From NCBI GenBank assembly GCA_963920765.1, contig OY987248.1:21300539-21364538 (forward strand): a stretch of DNA of 64,000 bases, read 5' to 3'. A model generated the notes under the pieces. That model saw only the letters and a program-made list of their open reading frames with translations, was not told the origin of the DNA and searched no databases. This DNA comes from Ulota crispa (lineage: Eukaryota > Streptophyta > Bryopsida > Orthotrichales > Orthotrichaceae). The translations under genes and the position numbers were made by a program. This document shows positions 1-11,503 of this stretch, one piece after another. Position 1 is the first letter of the stretch; every line of letters starts with the position of its first letter.

Positions 1-643
1 CTAAATGTCAAAGGCACCACATTATGGTGTTGACAATACTTTCAACTTCTATAAAACCTAACTAAGTTGTTATCTTAAGTAGATTTTATTTTTTTAACTA
101 TTCTTTCTGAAGTATAGTTTTAGTATCAAAAACCCAATTTTATAAACCAATTATTATGATTTTTCTATTCAAGATTTTGTGCAAGGGTGTCCATTGCAAT
201 CTTGACTTTTTTAGCGTCGCAAGCTCTTAGAAATGAGCCTCAAACACACTAGACCTTGGAGAAAAATTTACACTAGAAATTCATTTAAAAATATTGTAAA
301 AGAGACTTTGAAAAGCCATAAATCAATTGTAGTTATGTATGTTATGTCCTTTAACCCCATCTTTTTCTTGTGACCATTTTTTTAATTTGACATGTAAAAA
401 GAGGATTGCAAGAATTCAAGTCATTTTCACAATTTTAACACCCTCTTGATCAAACATTATTTAACTTTCAATCCATAAATGATATTGTTGTGTTTTGTTT
501 TTGTATGTGATCTCTAACATATGTAGTTTGATTTTGTACGGTTACAATTGAAAAAAAACTAATACAACTTATCAAAATTTTTGCTTTTTGTTCAACTTAA
601 AACAAATTCCTAGAAGCTCAAAAAGTGCCTTGGCATTTAGGGG
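1..643. mobile_element. Family A element A1 (TTAA-flanked TIR element), cut by window start
   Basis: The right end reads GGCATTTAGGGG followed by TTAA at 644-647. The left end begins inside the matching inverted end (CTAAATGTCAAAGGCACCACA). Its reverse complement matches 23,558-25,350 along its length once the insertion there is removed: about 645 bp in both copies. No coding capacity. It also serves as the unoccupied comparison for the palindrome inserted in A2. Confidence 0.8.
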
Positions 644-690
644 TTAAGCTCATTAGGATAGATTATTTCCAATTTACTTTCAACTCATTA

Positions 691-1265
691 AGGCATCTCC
701 ATTGGTGGCTCAAACACACTCAAAGTGGATGAAAAATGTTGAGGCCCCTCTCAAAGCCCTCTCAAGACACTTTGTCTTATCGTGTCTAGCAAGGGCCCTT
801 TGAGAGGGGAATGCTAAATCGTGAGCACGGATTCATGAGCCGTGAGCGTAAGTATTTTGTCAAAATATTAAATTTCATCTATAAATGTGTACATAGGACC
901 TTACAATTGCACATTATAAACATTCATCTTTTGAAGAATTGTTGTTTTTTAAGGTTTTCCATTAGTTTTGAGCTCAAAATTGATTCCCGCTCACAAAATC
1001 TTGGCTCACCGCTCATAGGCTCACCGTTCTATGCTCACAAAATAGCTTACCTCCCCTTTGAGACACTATTCATCATTAATAATGATCTTAAGTTTAGTGG
1101 ATTTTATCCTCTACTTTCCTTGATAAGTAGTCAGATGATTATTTATGGGGCATGTTGAAGTGCCACACCAACTTTTTGAGGAGCGTGGGTGGAAATCAAG
1201 GAGCTTGAGGCCCTTTCAAGAATAGATGAAAACCTTTGAACGTGCCATACTAGTGGAGATGCTTT
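691..1265. mobile_element. Family D element (AGGCATCTCCA ends) carrying a nested F element
   Basis: The ends are inverted: AGGCATCTCCATTGG at the left, AGTGGAGATGCTTT at the right. The outer parts match 37,692-38,020, including the shared stretches around TCTCAAGACACT and the GAGCGTGGGTGGAAATCAAG-type sequence. Without the nested insertion it is about 317 bp, close to the 329 bp of the other copy. Non-autonomous; the superfamily is not certain. Confidence 0.7.
806..1053. mobile_element. Family F element (repeated TGAGC motifs), nested in the D element
   Basis: About 248 bp lie between two copies of CCCTTTGAGA (796-805 and 1054-1063). The D copy at 37.7 kb has one uninterrupted version of this junction, so this is a real insertion with a 9-10 bp target duplication, as in Mutator-like elements. 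Both ends carry several TGAGC/GCTCA words. Related copies lie at 36,306-36,515 and 39,254-39,445. Confidence 0.7.
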
Positions 1266-3030
1266 TACTTCCTATCTCACTTTGGGACATGTGACATGAC
1301 TTAAGTGACCCCAACCTTGCAAAAGGACAGAAAAACACATTCCAAGGCACCTACCCTTGCTCATGGTGGAAATCCCCTATTGGTTGGGCATGGGACGTTA
1401 GTGACAATGGGTGCTTCCACCTTAAAAGCATCCAAGTTAAGGAAAGTTTTGGACAAAGAGGGAGTAATTAGCATGTCTGACCAAGACATTCTCCTTTACA
1501 CAACAAAGATTCCATTTACCCAGTACACAACAACTCCATCATATACTATTCTTTCTTCTACAAAATTAGGCTGAATAATCAATGATGGGGAACATGATTA
1601 CTCTTGCAAACAAAGAGATATATACTTGATTGGAAGTTAATTTACTTAGTTGACCAGGTGGGGTAACAACTGGTCAATGCTGGACACAAGCGACACTGTG
1701 TTTCACAATGATGAAGTTTTTGAGGTCAACTGGAGCTATCCTCGTTCCCAAAAATGAGTATTCCTTTCAAAAAATTCTCGACACACTTTAACTATCTTTG
1801 TAAAGAATGATTTCGGATAAGTAGTAATTTTGAAGTATTTTTTTAGCTAGCTTTTTGTTTGCCTTAAAAAGGTGTTATTATATTCAAACCGCATTGTAAA
1901 CACACAATCATAAAAGCGTATCTCTTTTATTTTGCAAGCATTAGCGAGTTTAATCATTGGTTTGTTTCAATAGAAGTTACCAAGGCTTACATTGTGAAGA
2001 GTTACGAGAGCATATGGCCCCTAATACCTTCCACAATAATCCTCCACATTAATTACAGTAGTCTACCTAATCATCAATCTTAATCACAATTATAATGCTT
2101 CGTTAACATTATTAAGCAAAAGGATGGAGTAACCAAGAGAGTCAACTCAAAATGCAGCACAACAAAGCTGATCAAGCCTTTTAATCATGTAAACCCAGAG
2201 TAATACCCTAATAAATACATGAGGTGTTTCAAATTTACTATTCAAATTCAACCATTGCAACAATTGATGCAATTCTGCACAAAATGTACCCCACATAAAA
2301 TTAAAAAATTCTGAACATAAAGCACACATGTGCGGCCTTGACAAAATTGGACTAAATGGAGAGCAAAAGAAAATATGTATTTCACAAGAAAGGGTATCTT
2401 TCAATGATACATGGGGGACGGTACATAAACCTGGTGGTAAGCAAACTTAAGTGCATTAAAAGGGGCTTGCAATCAACGGCATGGTGCTATCTTCAAAAAA
2501 ACCCTTCCTTTGGGATTTTCCAGCACATATGCACAATTTTAAAGGGAGGGAAGGGAGCCTGAATCCAGGCATCAAAATATAACCTCAGCATCATCAATGC
2601 TGTTGTTTTCACCTCAATGAATTGTGGTAAAAAAACAAAACGGGGGCAGGGGGTACTACATACATAATCAGGACTGTTAGCACCACCAAACATGGTGTTT
2701 CTGTTCCCAACAAAAAAAAGAATTATGTGTCACGGATTGCAGCAAATAGGTGGTGAACTTAGTAACAGACTTTCTAAAATTTGTTTAACGCCCAGAAATT
2801 CCATGTTGGTGGTACAACGAAAGTCCAATGGAGCACTTCCACGTGGTGGGGAAGAAAAAAATGTGAGCAGACCAGAAATCTTGCCTACCTCATAAAGCAC
2901 TACTCGTCTCGGAGTTGAAGTGCTCTGATACGCGGCCATATGTACACCAAAGTGCCTCCAGAGGCTTCGCCCCTCAATTCCTTCTACTTTCTTTCATTTT
3001 TTTGTTTTGTTTTTTTTTTTTTGACACTTT
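1266..3030. other. Unassigned sequence; right part is probable CRBN 3' flank
   Basis: I recognise no gene or clear repeat in this 1.8 kb. The part nearest 3030 must contain the CRBN 3' UTR, read on the minus strand, and starts with an A-rich stretch after the stop. I could not fix a polyadenylation site. The short open frames here show no family resemblance. Confidence 0.4.
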
Positions 3031-6000
3031 TTACGAACTGTTTTCAGCCAATTGTGACCTTCGAATTCCCCAGAATGCCTTCGGTCTACTCTCCTTGTCC
3101 ACCGCAGTGAAGCGCCATCCCATGTGAGCTGTGCACTCAGAACACTGTGCCAGCACCCATGCATATCTGCAATTTGCACACAACCACCCATGTTTCACTC
3201 TTCAAACTTCATTCCTAGAAATGAAAATATCATTGTAAATCTGCGTGAGTTTTTGTGTTTTCAAACAGAGCTTGACAAATCCACATAACTAACAAAAACC
3301 ACTGTACAAACGGGTAGATGTAACCATAAACCAACATAAATCACGCTTTCGTATGTTGTAAATATCTTACTACTAAAATCACAATGACCTCTGTAATACC
3401 ACATCTCCACTCTTTGTGATATCACGAAGATCTTTATAATATTGCATCTTGACCTTTATAATATCAAATCTCCAGTCTCTGTGATATTATGCATACAATG
3501 ACATTGACCTCTGTAATATCACATCTCCACTATGAGGTATTATGACATGATTCAACTTGAATAGTTACTGAATTTTTTATTCTTTATTCTTTATTCTATC
3601 TAACATATGAAAAATCCTAATAAAATACTAATGGTGAATGCATAGCGTAGCAAGCGCCAACTGCTAGTTACATGTTAAATCAATAGGCGGTAGATTAACA
3701 TAACAACAGCATAAGTATAAGACGTGGTAATACTTGAGGTTAAAAAAACAAGGGAGTAGAACTAACCCTGGGAACCAGCTGTTTGCAGTCTGAGGTTGCC
3801 CATCAAGCATTAACCCTCGAGCCCGCGAAAGCGTGAGAGTTTCATGCACATATCCATGAGCATTCACGAAAGCGCTGATGGGACCATCTGCTGACATGAC
3901 CAGCATGTTGCTTCGCCTTGCAATGGAAGCCTAAAAGCAACAAAAACAAAAGAGCTTAGTAATTGTCAAGAAATTCACGCTTACATTCTTCCTAAATTAA
4001 AACTTAAAACAACAACTTTTCAAGTTGTGGAGTTCATGAAACAAACCATGCAGCATTTGCAGCGGAGTTGATCCATGGACTCCAACAACTCAATCTCACG
4101 GCGCAGTCTGTGCACAGTTCCATCCACTTCCAGAAGCTCCTGCCGTGTAGAATCTTGTAAAGGCATGTTGCTCGCAATGTAATACGACAGCTGCGTGGGA
4201 GTCTGCACCATCGCCTCCATCCGAGGAAGCTCTGCCATTTGCCTCAACATATCTGCAAAAAAAAGCCCATAACTCTTCAGCTCTCCAGCTCTCAAGTCTT
4301 TGATACATAATACTACTCTTTTCACCCCTGAAAAGGACCTAAAGCTCTCGGTTTTCAAAAAACAGGCTCAGCTGGGGCAAGTTTCGAGCTTTTTTTTACC
4401 TGCAGCTCGCCTTGCCAAGTCGTAAGCATCGAACTGTCGATATACCCAGTGAGGCCAAGCAGTACGCTGAGCTCTGAATTTCCATTTCCCAGAGTCAGAA
4501 GCCCAAGCTTTACAAGCCGCACCCCAACCCCCTTCCCGAGGTCGTTTCACACCAGACACCTGACCTCCGGAGGATTCACCACTGTACATCGGCTGATCAA
4601 CAAGCGCAGGAGCTGCTGCTGATGCTGCTGATTCATGGACATCCTCAACAGCAGCACCTGCACCGGCACCAGCACCGGCACCGGCAACGGTATCGTAACT
4701 ACTACTACCTACGCCAGGATCTGCCACCTCAGCAGCTCGTCTCCGCACTCTTCTGTTCCGCCAGTACCCGAGCCTTTCCTCTTCTTCACTGCTCTCATCT
4801 TCACCGATTCCCCTTTCCAGAACGCGCAACAAATCATCACTCTCAGTGGTCTCTTCAGCTGCGGAGTCTGAGTCGTCAAACGCGTCGCCATCGCTGGCAC
4901 CACCTTGCATCGCTGCCTCGTCATCACTGAGCTCGTATGGAAGCGGCGAAGTCGCCGCTGCTCGTGGCACTTTGCCACCCTGGAACGACGGCACTGACGC
5001 TAACCGTGAGAACGCGTCTCTCGGAATGTGCATCGGCGATTCCTCCTCAATTATCTGCACTTGCGCAAACAACTGCAAGCAAACACCAGAAAAGTTCACC
5101 CATAACCGTCAAATTAAGGGTATTGAACATGATGATTATTAATATAAACATCTAGCAAATTATAAGATCCGATTAACAAGAGAAAAATGATGAGTTTGCA
5201 CTTTCGAATGGTATTATTTGGAGACTGTGAGAGTAAGTTGTGAACTTTTGAAGAGCCGACTGCAATTGCACCTAACACCAACACTAAGGTTTCATGTTCA
5301 CATGTTGTACGTCCTTGTAATTACATCTATTCACTTCCACAGATTTTCCAAGATTTTAGTGGTGATGCTTATGGGTACACTGATGGTTACGGGTGTTGCT
5401 ACCTTAAATGAGACCATAGGGCATAGTATATACGCTGCCGTATACTGTAGTTGGCATTTGCTACCAACAAGAAGTTTTTCTTTGAGATTTCAAATAGCTC
5501 ACTAGAAATTGCATTGATCTATTCTTCAACTTCTTAGTTGATATGAAATGTAGTAATGGTGTGAATCCATTCCAAATACAAGAAAAATACCTCGTATAGT
5601 ATTGGTCACACTAACACGCTCGGACGTTTAAGGGTTAACAGAAAGAGATATGAACTGAGAATAAACAAAACGGTGGGAAACTGGCTGCTGCTGCTGCACT
5701 TACCGCTCCATCTGCCTCTGTCCATGCTTTGCAAATGCGGAAGCGCTGCCGACCTTTGGCCACAACGTTCACCGAGCCGTCGGTGAGGTGACGCAGCTGC
5801 CGGATCTGGGATTATTATCGAGACAATTGTAAGGACTTCTGCTTGGGTCAGAGGAACAGAATCGCAGCAAGTGTGAGAGCAATACTGTACTGTACTAGAT
5901 TTTGGGCAGTGTGCTCGTGATCCTCTCACCTCGGCAGTTGTGCCGACTGACGCTACTGTGACCTGCCCGTCCTGAGGCCGAGCTCGGACGTGAATCACGC

Positions 6001-7091
6001 CTAGCGAGTTTGGAGCGTCGTCACTTTTGATAGCTCGCTCCACTGCTGCTTTGAACCTCGGCTGCAACACTCGCAGTGGCAGCGTATCTTCAGGGAAAAG
6101 GACAATACCTGCACAAAGCGGGCTGAAGTAGTCAGTACAACGACCGCGAAAGAGTAAAGTCAATGACCAAAGGTGGAAGGGTTTTAACCCCTGTTGCCTA
6201 CCAAAAGTGCTGGATGTATTCACACAAGGACCATTTAGTACTTGAAGAAATGGTTTCATGACAAATGTAAAAAAATTCTCAAAAAATTGTAGTTGAACGG
6301 TAGTATGTTTATAACTTAGCTTAAAATTTACGGCTTCAATGGGATTCATGTGCTACCCAAATATTCCATCCATATACAACACAAGAGAGCGTATACAATA
6401 CAGCAACATCCTTTAGAGGTTAAGTAGAGCTTATATACCTTCCAGATAAAACATGGGTAGCGTCAAGTATGCACCACCGTCGACGTAAGAGCGACAACTA
6501 GCTACGTCTTCAACCTCTGCACACCCCCAACCGAGATAAAACTTGTAAGATCAACGAGACTTGCATACATCATACGAAAATTTTCATTAGAAAGTTTCAA
6601 ATCCACCAAAAAGTTTAAACACATACCGCCCAGGTAGGTGTGCAAAGAAGCAATGTTTGTGTCGAAGGTGAAACCGTCGGGAGAACCAACACCTTCATCT
6701 CCGTCGTCACCTCCTTCATCCATGCTGAAAAATAGGAGTAGATAGTATATGAGATGAGATTCAGCTGAAATTCAATACAACTGGATTTTAGATAAAAACA
6801 TGGCAGATTTGTATGAGAGGCTGGAAAATGCTACCTAACGTCATCGTCACTCAAAATGCCATCCACGGCGTCGATGTCTTCGGCTGCTTGCATGTGCTCT
6901 GCTTGGAATTGTCCTGCTTGCATCTGTTGCAGTTGCATTCGGGAGTATTCTAGCTCCCGAAGGATAAGGAGCAACTGCTGACGCTCTGTGCTGGTCGCAT
7001 CTCCACTTTGCAAATCCTCGGCAAGTCTCTGAAGGTCCACCACTTCGCCTGCGTTCGCCCCATCTGAGTCTCCTGTGTAGCCCATGTCCAT
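3031..7091 (-). CDS. CRBN: Cereblon-like CRL4 substrate receptor (Lon N-terminal + CULT domains)
   Basis: Coding exons in transcript order: 7091-6835, 6724-6627, 6516-6439, 6108-5930, 5805-5704, 5072-4400, 4252-4047, 3930-3767, 3166-3031. All introns are GT-AG, phases agree, and the sum is 1893 bases (630 residues plus stop). The ATG at 7091 is the first in frame; a TGA lies seven codons upstream. Residues 1-118 are acidic and Gln-rich. The Lon N-terminal domain starts near 136 (LTLPMFYLEGIVLFPED). Residues about 270-430 are an acidic, then Gly/Ala-rich insertion. A helical part follows (463-526), then the CULT domain (527-630). Zinc pairs are C527/C530 and C594/C597; the imide pocket is W583, W589, W603 with F605, the same spacing as human W380/W386/W400/F402. 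In other eukaryotes CRBN joins DDB1-CUL4 and recruits proteins with C-terminal cyclic imides for ubiquitination; that role here is inferred. Plant relatives are often labelled 'Lon-domain protease', but there is no protease domain. Confidence 0.93.
3384..3540. repeat. Imperfect tandem repeat inside CRBN intron 8
   Basis: About three diverged units share TGACCTCTGTAATA, ATCACATCTCCA and TTTGTGATAT. They sit in the 600-bp last intron (3167-3766). No function is visible. Confidence 0.6.
5095..5404. mobile_element. Family G MITE in CRBN intron 5
   Basis: It matches 53,096-53,389 in the opposite orientation over its length. The right end CTACCT is followed by TA (5405-5406). The left end is eroded and starts near CACCCATAACCGTCA, roughly 20 bp from the splice acceptor of exon 6 (exon begins at 5072). 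Confidence 0.75.
5402..5634. mobile_element. Family A short element (about 230 bp) in CRBN intron 5
   Basis: The right end GGACGTTTAAGGG is followed by TTAA at 5635-5638. The interior shares the word TTGGCATTTGCTACCAA and its flanks with 25,355-25,580, 31,245-31,476, 34,189-34,413 and about 35,985-36,205. It directly abuts the G element; the left boundary could be 5402 or 5408. With that G element it fills nearly the whole 631-bp intron. Confidence 0.75.
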
Positions 7092-9650
7092 AATGGATGT
7101 TGATAACACGTTTCAACACTCGAGAATGTCCTCCACTACACTACACTACTACTCATCTACACTATCCCCTTCAATCCATCGCCACACTTTTGCTGTGCCT
7201 TTGCAACGGTTAATAGCCAAAGCTTCAACTGCCTCGGTGGCACGGCTGGCTGATGTCAATCACTACTATAGAAACACCCTGTGTAGCAAAAAAAGAAAGA
7301 GCTTCGAGTTAGACAGAACACCAAAATCGCAACTACAGGTCAAATCCAGCAACTCTGATGTCAGAAGAGGGTTGCACAAATCAGACAAAAAAACAAACCT
7401 AACGGATACCCTCCAAAAACTCATCTAATGCTACTGCTTCCCATCTCCGAGGGAAAATCCAAGTTTCGAAAATCTTGCTGAATCCATGCATAACCCTGAA
7501 GCCAGCCTCCTGCGGACTTGAGTGAACTCAACGCTTTAAAGCACTACTTGTCTGATCCATTAGAGCATTAAAGCAATTCAAGGTCGTCTCAGATTGCTGC
7601 ACCTGTATTTTCAAAACAACTAACTTTTGGAATATTACTAGAGAGAGAGTTCCTTTGCTCTAAAGTACGAAGAGACGTTCACTGGATCTCAAACTCCACA
7701 TTACTCGTTTGTGGGATAAGTGCCAGGGTTTTCCATTCTCACATGGAGTGAGCTAGAGAGGCGAATACACTGTAAGCTGAAACCTATAATCTTGGTTTTC
7801 GCTCCCCTTTCAATAAATTTCAAAAACCAGAGGAATGGTCTATCTATCCAACTCACAGGTTAGACGCTATATATATTCAACAAACACCGTGATAATACAT
7901 CCAACCTGTGTTTGTCCAAATGATATGAAATTTCAGGCTAGTTAGTACTCCGGCTGTCTGGCAAGCATGAGAAAAGCCGGAAGTTTTGCAACCTGTACCC
8001 ATACCTTGCTTCTTCACCTCCAACGCAGCCGTCCGAGACATGACCCTCGACAAAGGTCGCAATCCTTTGTCCCTGCAGTTCGCCCAAGGATCACGGTCAC
8101 GAAGCCATGGTGCAGGAAGAACCAAGCAAGTCAATGGCCGCAAGGGTAACCCCAGCACAAGAGTGGCTGCTGCGAGGGTGGGCAATTGTAGGATGCGACA
8201 AAAACAACAGTGCGGTGGTGGTGATGGCACCCAAAGCTAGGGCACGCCAAAAAGGACAGGCGACAAATAACTCTCTGTCTCTCTCGTTCTCACCGAAACG
8301 CAACAAATCTTGTCACAATTTTCTTGTGAAACCCCTTTCAATCAAAAAGCAGTTCGCTTCAGAAATGCCTCTTCTTTCTGTCTACTTGAGGCTGGCACTG
8401 GCTTCCTCCGCACTTGAGCAACCTTGCTAATTCGAGCACACAAAAAATGCCTATCTTCTCTGTAATTGAAGGTGCACAGTTAGCCAGCTGCACACTCCAC
8501 AACACAACAAAACACTCCCTTCTCTAATGTCTCCTCCCCGGCTGGCTAGTCTCTGTGTTTGTCTCTCGCTCGCTCGTTGTGGGCCATGCAACGAATACCC
8601 GACCCGAGCACACCACCTCAGAAAGGCACGCTTCGTCTTTCCAAACCACCCGCGCAGAAAGAAGGAGAATACATGGAGCTCTAATCTCTCTCTCTTCTTT
8701 GACTTGGAGTAAGCTTAACTTAAGAAGCACGAGAGAGAAAGAGAGAGAGAACATGGGCACACACATTCACCCTGACAACCAGCACCCTGGACCTAGAGTG
8801 AGCACATCAATTCCAAACGCCATTTAAAAAACTATATCAAAATACCCCCGGAATAAATTGAAAAGGGGGAAGGCGAGAGAGGCGATGCTGTTGAAGTGAC
8901 AGGCGCCACACAATCGCTCGCTCGAGTCTGTCGAGTGTCGAGTGTCGACGACGCTTTGGCGCTACTACTCACCAGTCACCAGGGAAAAGCGAACACGGGG
9001 GAATTGCAAAAAGGGAAAAAAAAAAAAAAGGTGAAGTAAAAAGACGGGAATGTGGCAATGTGGGTGGAGTGGTCATCAAAGGCCTATTAACCTTACCCAC
9101 GCGTTTGTGTGCGGACTACTAGGCTAGTACGCTTACGGTTGGTTTTCCTTCCTTCCATAGCCCTACAACAACAACAACAAAAGCCCCTCCTTTGATAATA
9201 ATACTGTACAACGTCTTTTCCGTCGTCCTCGCAACTCTTGCAGCTGCTTGTGAGGTCTTAGGGGGGGGGACTTCTTCACCGACCATTCTGACACTGGCAC
9301 TCAAAAAGTACCCCTCGGAAAACGGAGGCTCTTTGCTTGCCGTGACGCCGCCGGCGCCTTCCTTGCGAAGTCGCCACATGACATCGTTGCTGACACCGCG
9401 AAACGCGAGGGACGCTAACTTAGGGATCGATCTTTTTCCTTTTCTCTCCCCCCTTTTCTTTCTCTTATTCTCTCTCGCAAACGCAAGTGGAAGTGCAACT
9501 GTGCAAGTGCAAGCTGCGTCATGGTAAACGCGTTACGCAAGCCTGCGCCTTTTTTTGTTTGTTTGTTCGGGAGCGTCGTCACGGGAAGCGCGACGCTGGC
9601 GCCGCGGTGGAGGTCATCGCCATGTGAATTGTGAGCGGAAATGAGCCTTT
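7092..9650 (-). promoter_or_regulatory. CRBN 5' leader and promoter region, CpG-rich at its distal end
   Basis: Upstream of the CRBN start the composition changes: 8,880-9,650 is markedly GC- and CpG-rich (for example GCGCGACGCTGGCGCCGCGG near 9,590), and there are GA/CT-rich tracts near 8,270-8,290 and 8,690-8,752. This fits a promoter and 5' UTR, perhaps with a leader intron, but I cannot place the transcription start. Frames in this stretch resemble no known protein. Confidence 0.4.
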
Positions 9651-9834
9651 GTTTGTTTATTCTTTTTACTGTACTGTTGTTGTTACTGTGGGTTTCCTAT
9701 GCCTGTGGAGGGCCTGTGGGTGCGTGCCACGTGTTTCTGCAATTAGATTCAGGGAAATAGGGATGGAATGGAGAAAATAGAAACCGAATTAGTGGACCTC
9801 AGCCTTTAAAATCGGTTTTCTCAATGGTCGCGCG

Positions 9835-10372
9835 ATAGGCACCCGTCAATGCAAACAGGCAGGGTTTAATTTTTGTTTTCGGCGGGGTAGAGCGACCCGC
9901 ACCCCAGAATGCAGGCAGGTAGGGAAATTTTAGCTAAAATTGGAACAAATGAATGATTTATGGACATTCATCCAAAAAAGTGCTAATATAAGCTATTTTC
10001 ATCCAAAATTTGGCGAATTGGATCTTGCTCCAAGAAGAATTTGGCAATTTCATTCAACTTTTCACACAAAAATTTTAGTGTACCAATAGCCACCTGAGAT
10101 TTGAGGTAAGTTTTAGGCAAAAATTTGCCAACTTATTAAACTCTGCAAATAGGTAAGGAAGTATTGGATAGAAATGGGCAGTCATTGAAGTGTGCACGTT
10201 CATCTATTCAATACACTAATATTAGTAGTTTCATCCAAACAATGGCAAACCTCGTATGCGCTTGGGGAGGACTTTGGCGATTTCATCCATTTTTTAACCC
10301 AGGTTTTCTAGTGTTATGGTAGTCAGCAGCAAACTGAGGTAAGATTCTGGCAAAAATTCGCACACGCTTTAA
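9835..10372. repeat. Two head-to-tail copies of a dispersed repeat (family I)
   Basis: Unit one is about 9,835-10,140 and unit two about 10,141-10,372. Both contain GGCAATTTCATC/GGCGATTTCATCC, a TAGTGT-type word, and GAGGTAAG..TTGGCAAAAATT-type ends. A third copy is inverted at about 35,320-35,575. I found no clear terminal repeats or coding capacity. Confidence 0.6.
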
Positions 10373-10399
10373 AGGCTGGTGGACTTGTGGACTGTGCTA

Positions 10400-10725
10400 A
10401 GGTAGTCTGCTCATAAACCGCGCAGGCTCTAAAACCACTCACTTCACCAAATGTACTCTCTTGCTACATGTTGTTTTTTCATACTTTCAATAATGTACAA
10501 GACATGTACATTTGAGGAGGTGGGCGGTTTTAGAGACCTATGGCCTTCCACTTCAAAATTTCATAACTAATTCCACAAAGTTTCAAAAAATATGGCACAA
10601 CTTGGGTTAGATGTCAGTTCTTTTTGTCTTTCAAGGAAAATTTATTGAATAATAGTTCAAGAAGTTTCACCCCCCCCCAAATTCAGTTTCAGCCTTTAGA
10701 TGGATGGTTTGTGAGTACACTACCT
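10400..10725. mobile_element. Family G element, 326 bp
   Basis: Ends are AGGTAGTCTGCTCATAAACC and its approximate inverse ending CTACCT, flanked by TA at 10,398-10,399 and 10,726-10,727. The interior matches 20,492-20,819 in the other orientation (328 bp). The TA flanks fit a Tc1/mariner-type non-autonomous element. Confidence 0.8.
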
Positions 10726-10863
10726 TAGTTTGGTTCTGCTTTTTTTTTGTTTGAGGATTATTATTTTTTATTATTTTGAGAGTGCTTGTTTTTGGAGCTC
10801 TTTGTAGTTGCAAACAAGTTCTACATTATACTTTAGGAAAAACCTACACCAAATAGTGCATTT

Positions 10864-11229
10864 AGGGCATCCACAATCCGGACCTTGCATTGGGGCTTGG
10901 CAAGGCTTCGAGTGAAGCGGGCGACACACTGACTCCTTTGACCCAATGCATACTAGTAGAGAGGAATGTAAACTTTGTTTCTGTCAAGCTTTTCTCATTT
11001 TTTACTTGTAAAGTGGTTATCATTTCTTTGACAGTAGCATACAAAGCAATTTGAAGGACTCTTGAGGGCTGCTAAAAATAATGGGTGTGAACTAGGTTTT
11101 GCTGTCCCATTTAAGATCAATTCCCACATACAAGGTGCATTGGACCAAGTTTGCAGTTCTCAAATTAGGACCCACGGTGAGAGTGCCGTTACGAACTCCA
11201 TATACTTGCCAAATTGAGGATGCTCTTAG
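10864..11229. mobile_element. Probable family D element
   Basis: The left end is AGGGCATCCACAATCC and the right end GAGGATGCTCT, which are imperfect inverted repeats of the same AGAGCATC type as the other D copies. The interior was not matched to another copy. Confidence 0.5.
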
Positions 11230-11503
11230 CTCCTCCACACTCTCAACATTTTACGCTAAAAAAATATTTATGGATGCTATAGTAATTTTCATTGATAATT
11301 ATTGCTACAATAAAAAACTAAAGGGCTTGGCAATAGTAACAAAGGTGCAAAAACTAGCTAACACATCCAAGCCGTAAATTGTGTGAAATCTTTGTATTTT
11401 AAAAGTTGCATGTGCCTCCAAGTGGCCAAACTATGAGACATGAGGTAAATTTGTAGAGTAAGGCAACCTAATTGTTAAGGCAACCTAAATGCATTATTTA
11501 GTG
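11230..11503. mobile_element. Family C element C1, left end lost
   Basis: The right end GGCAACCTAAATGCATTATTTAGTG is followed by TA at 11,504. The interior shares the TTGCATGTGCCTCCAAGTGG region with the other C copies. The left end is missing where it meets the D element. It shows the unoccupied form of the site filled by C3 inside C2. Confidence 0.75.

Noticed and set aside
4622-5155. Plus-strand open frames opposite CRBN exon 6
   Set aside because: Shadows of the acidic low-complexity exon; the minus strand has correct splice sites and domain context.
3031-7091. Annotating the CRBN gene as an ATP-dependent Lon protease
   Set aside because: Only the N-terminal substrate-binding domain of Lon is present; no ATPase or Ser-Lys protease part, and a CULT domain follows.
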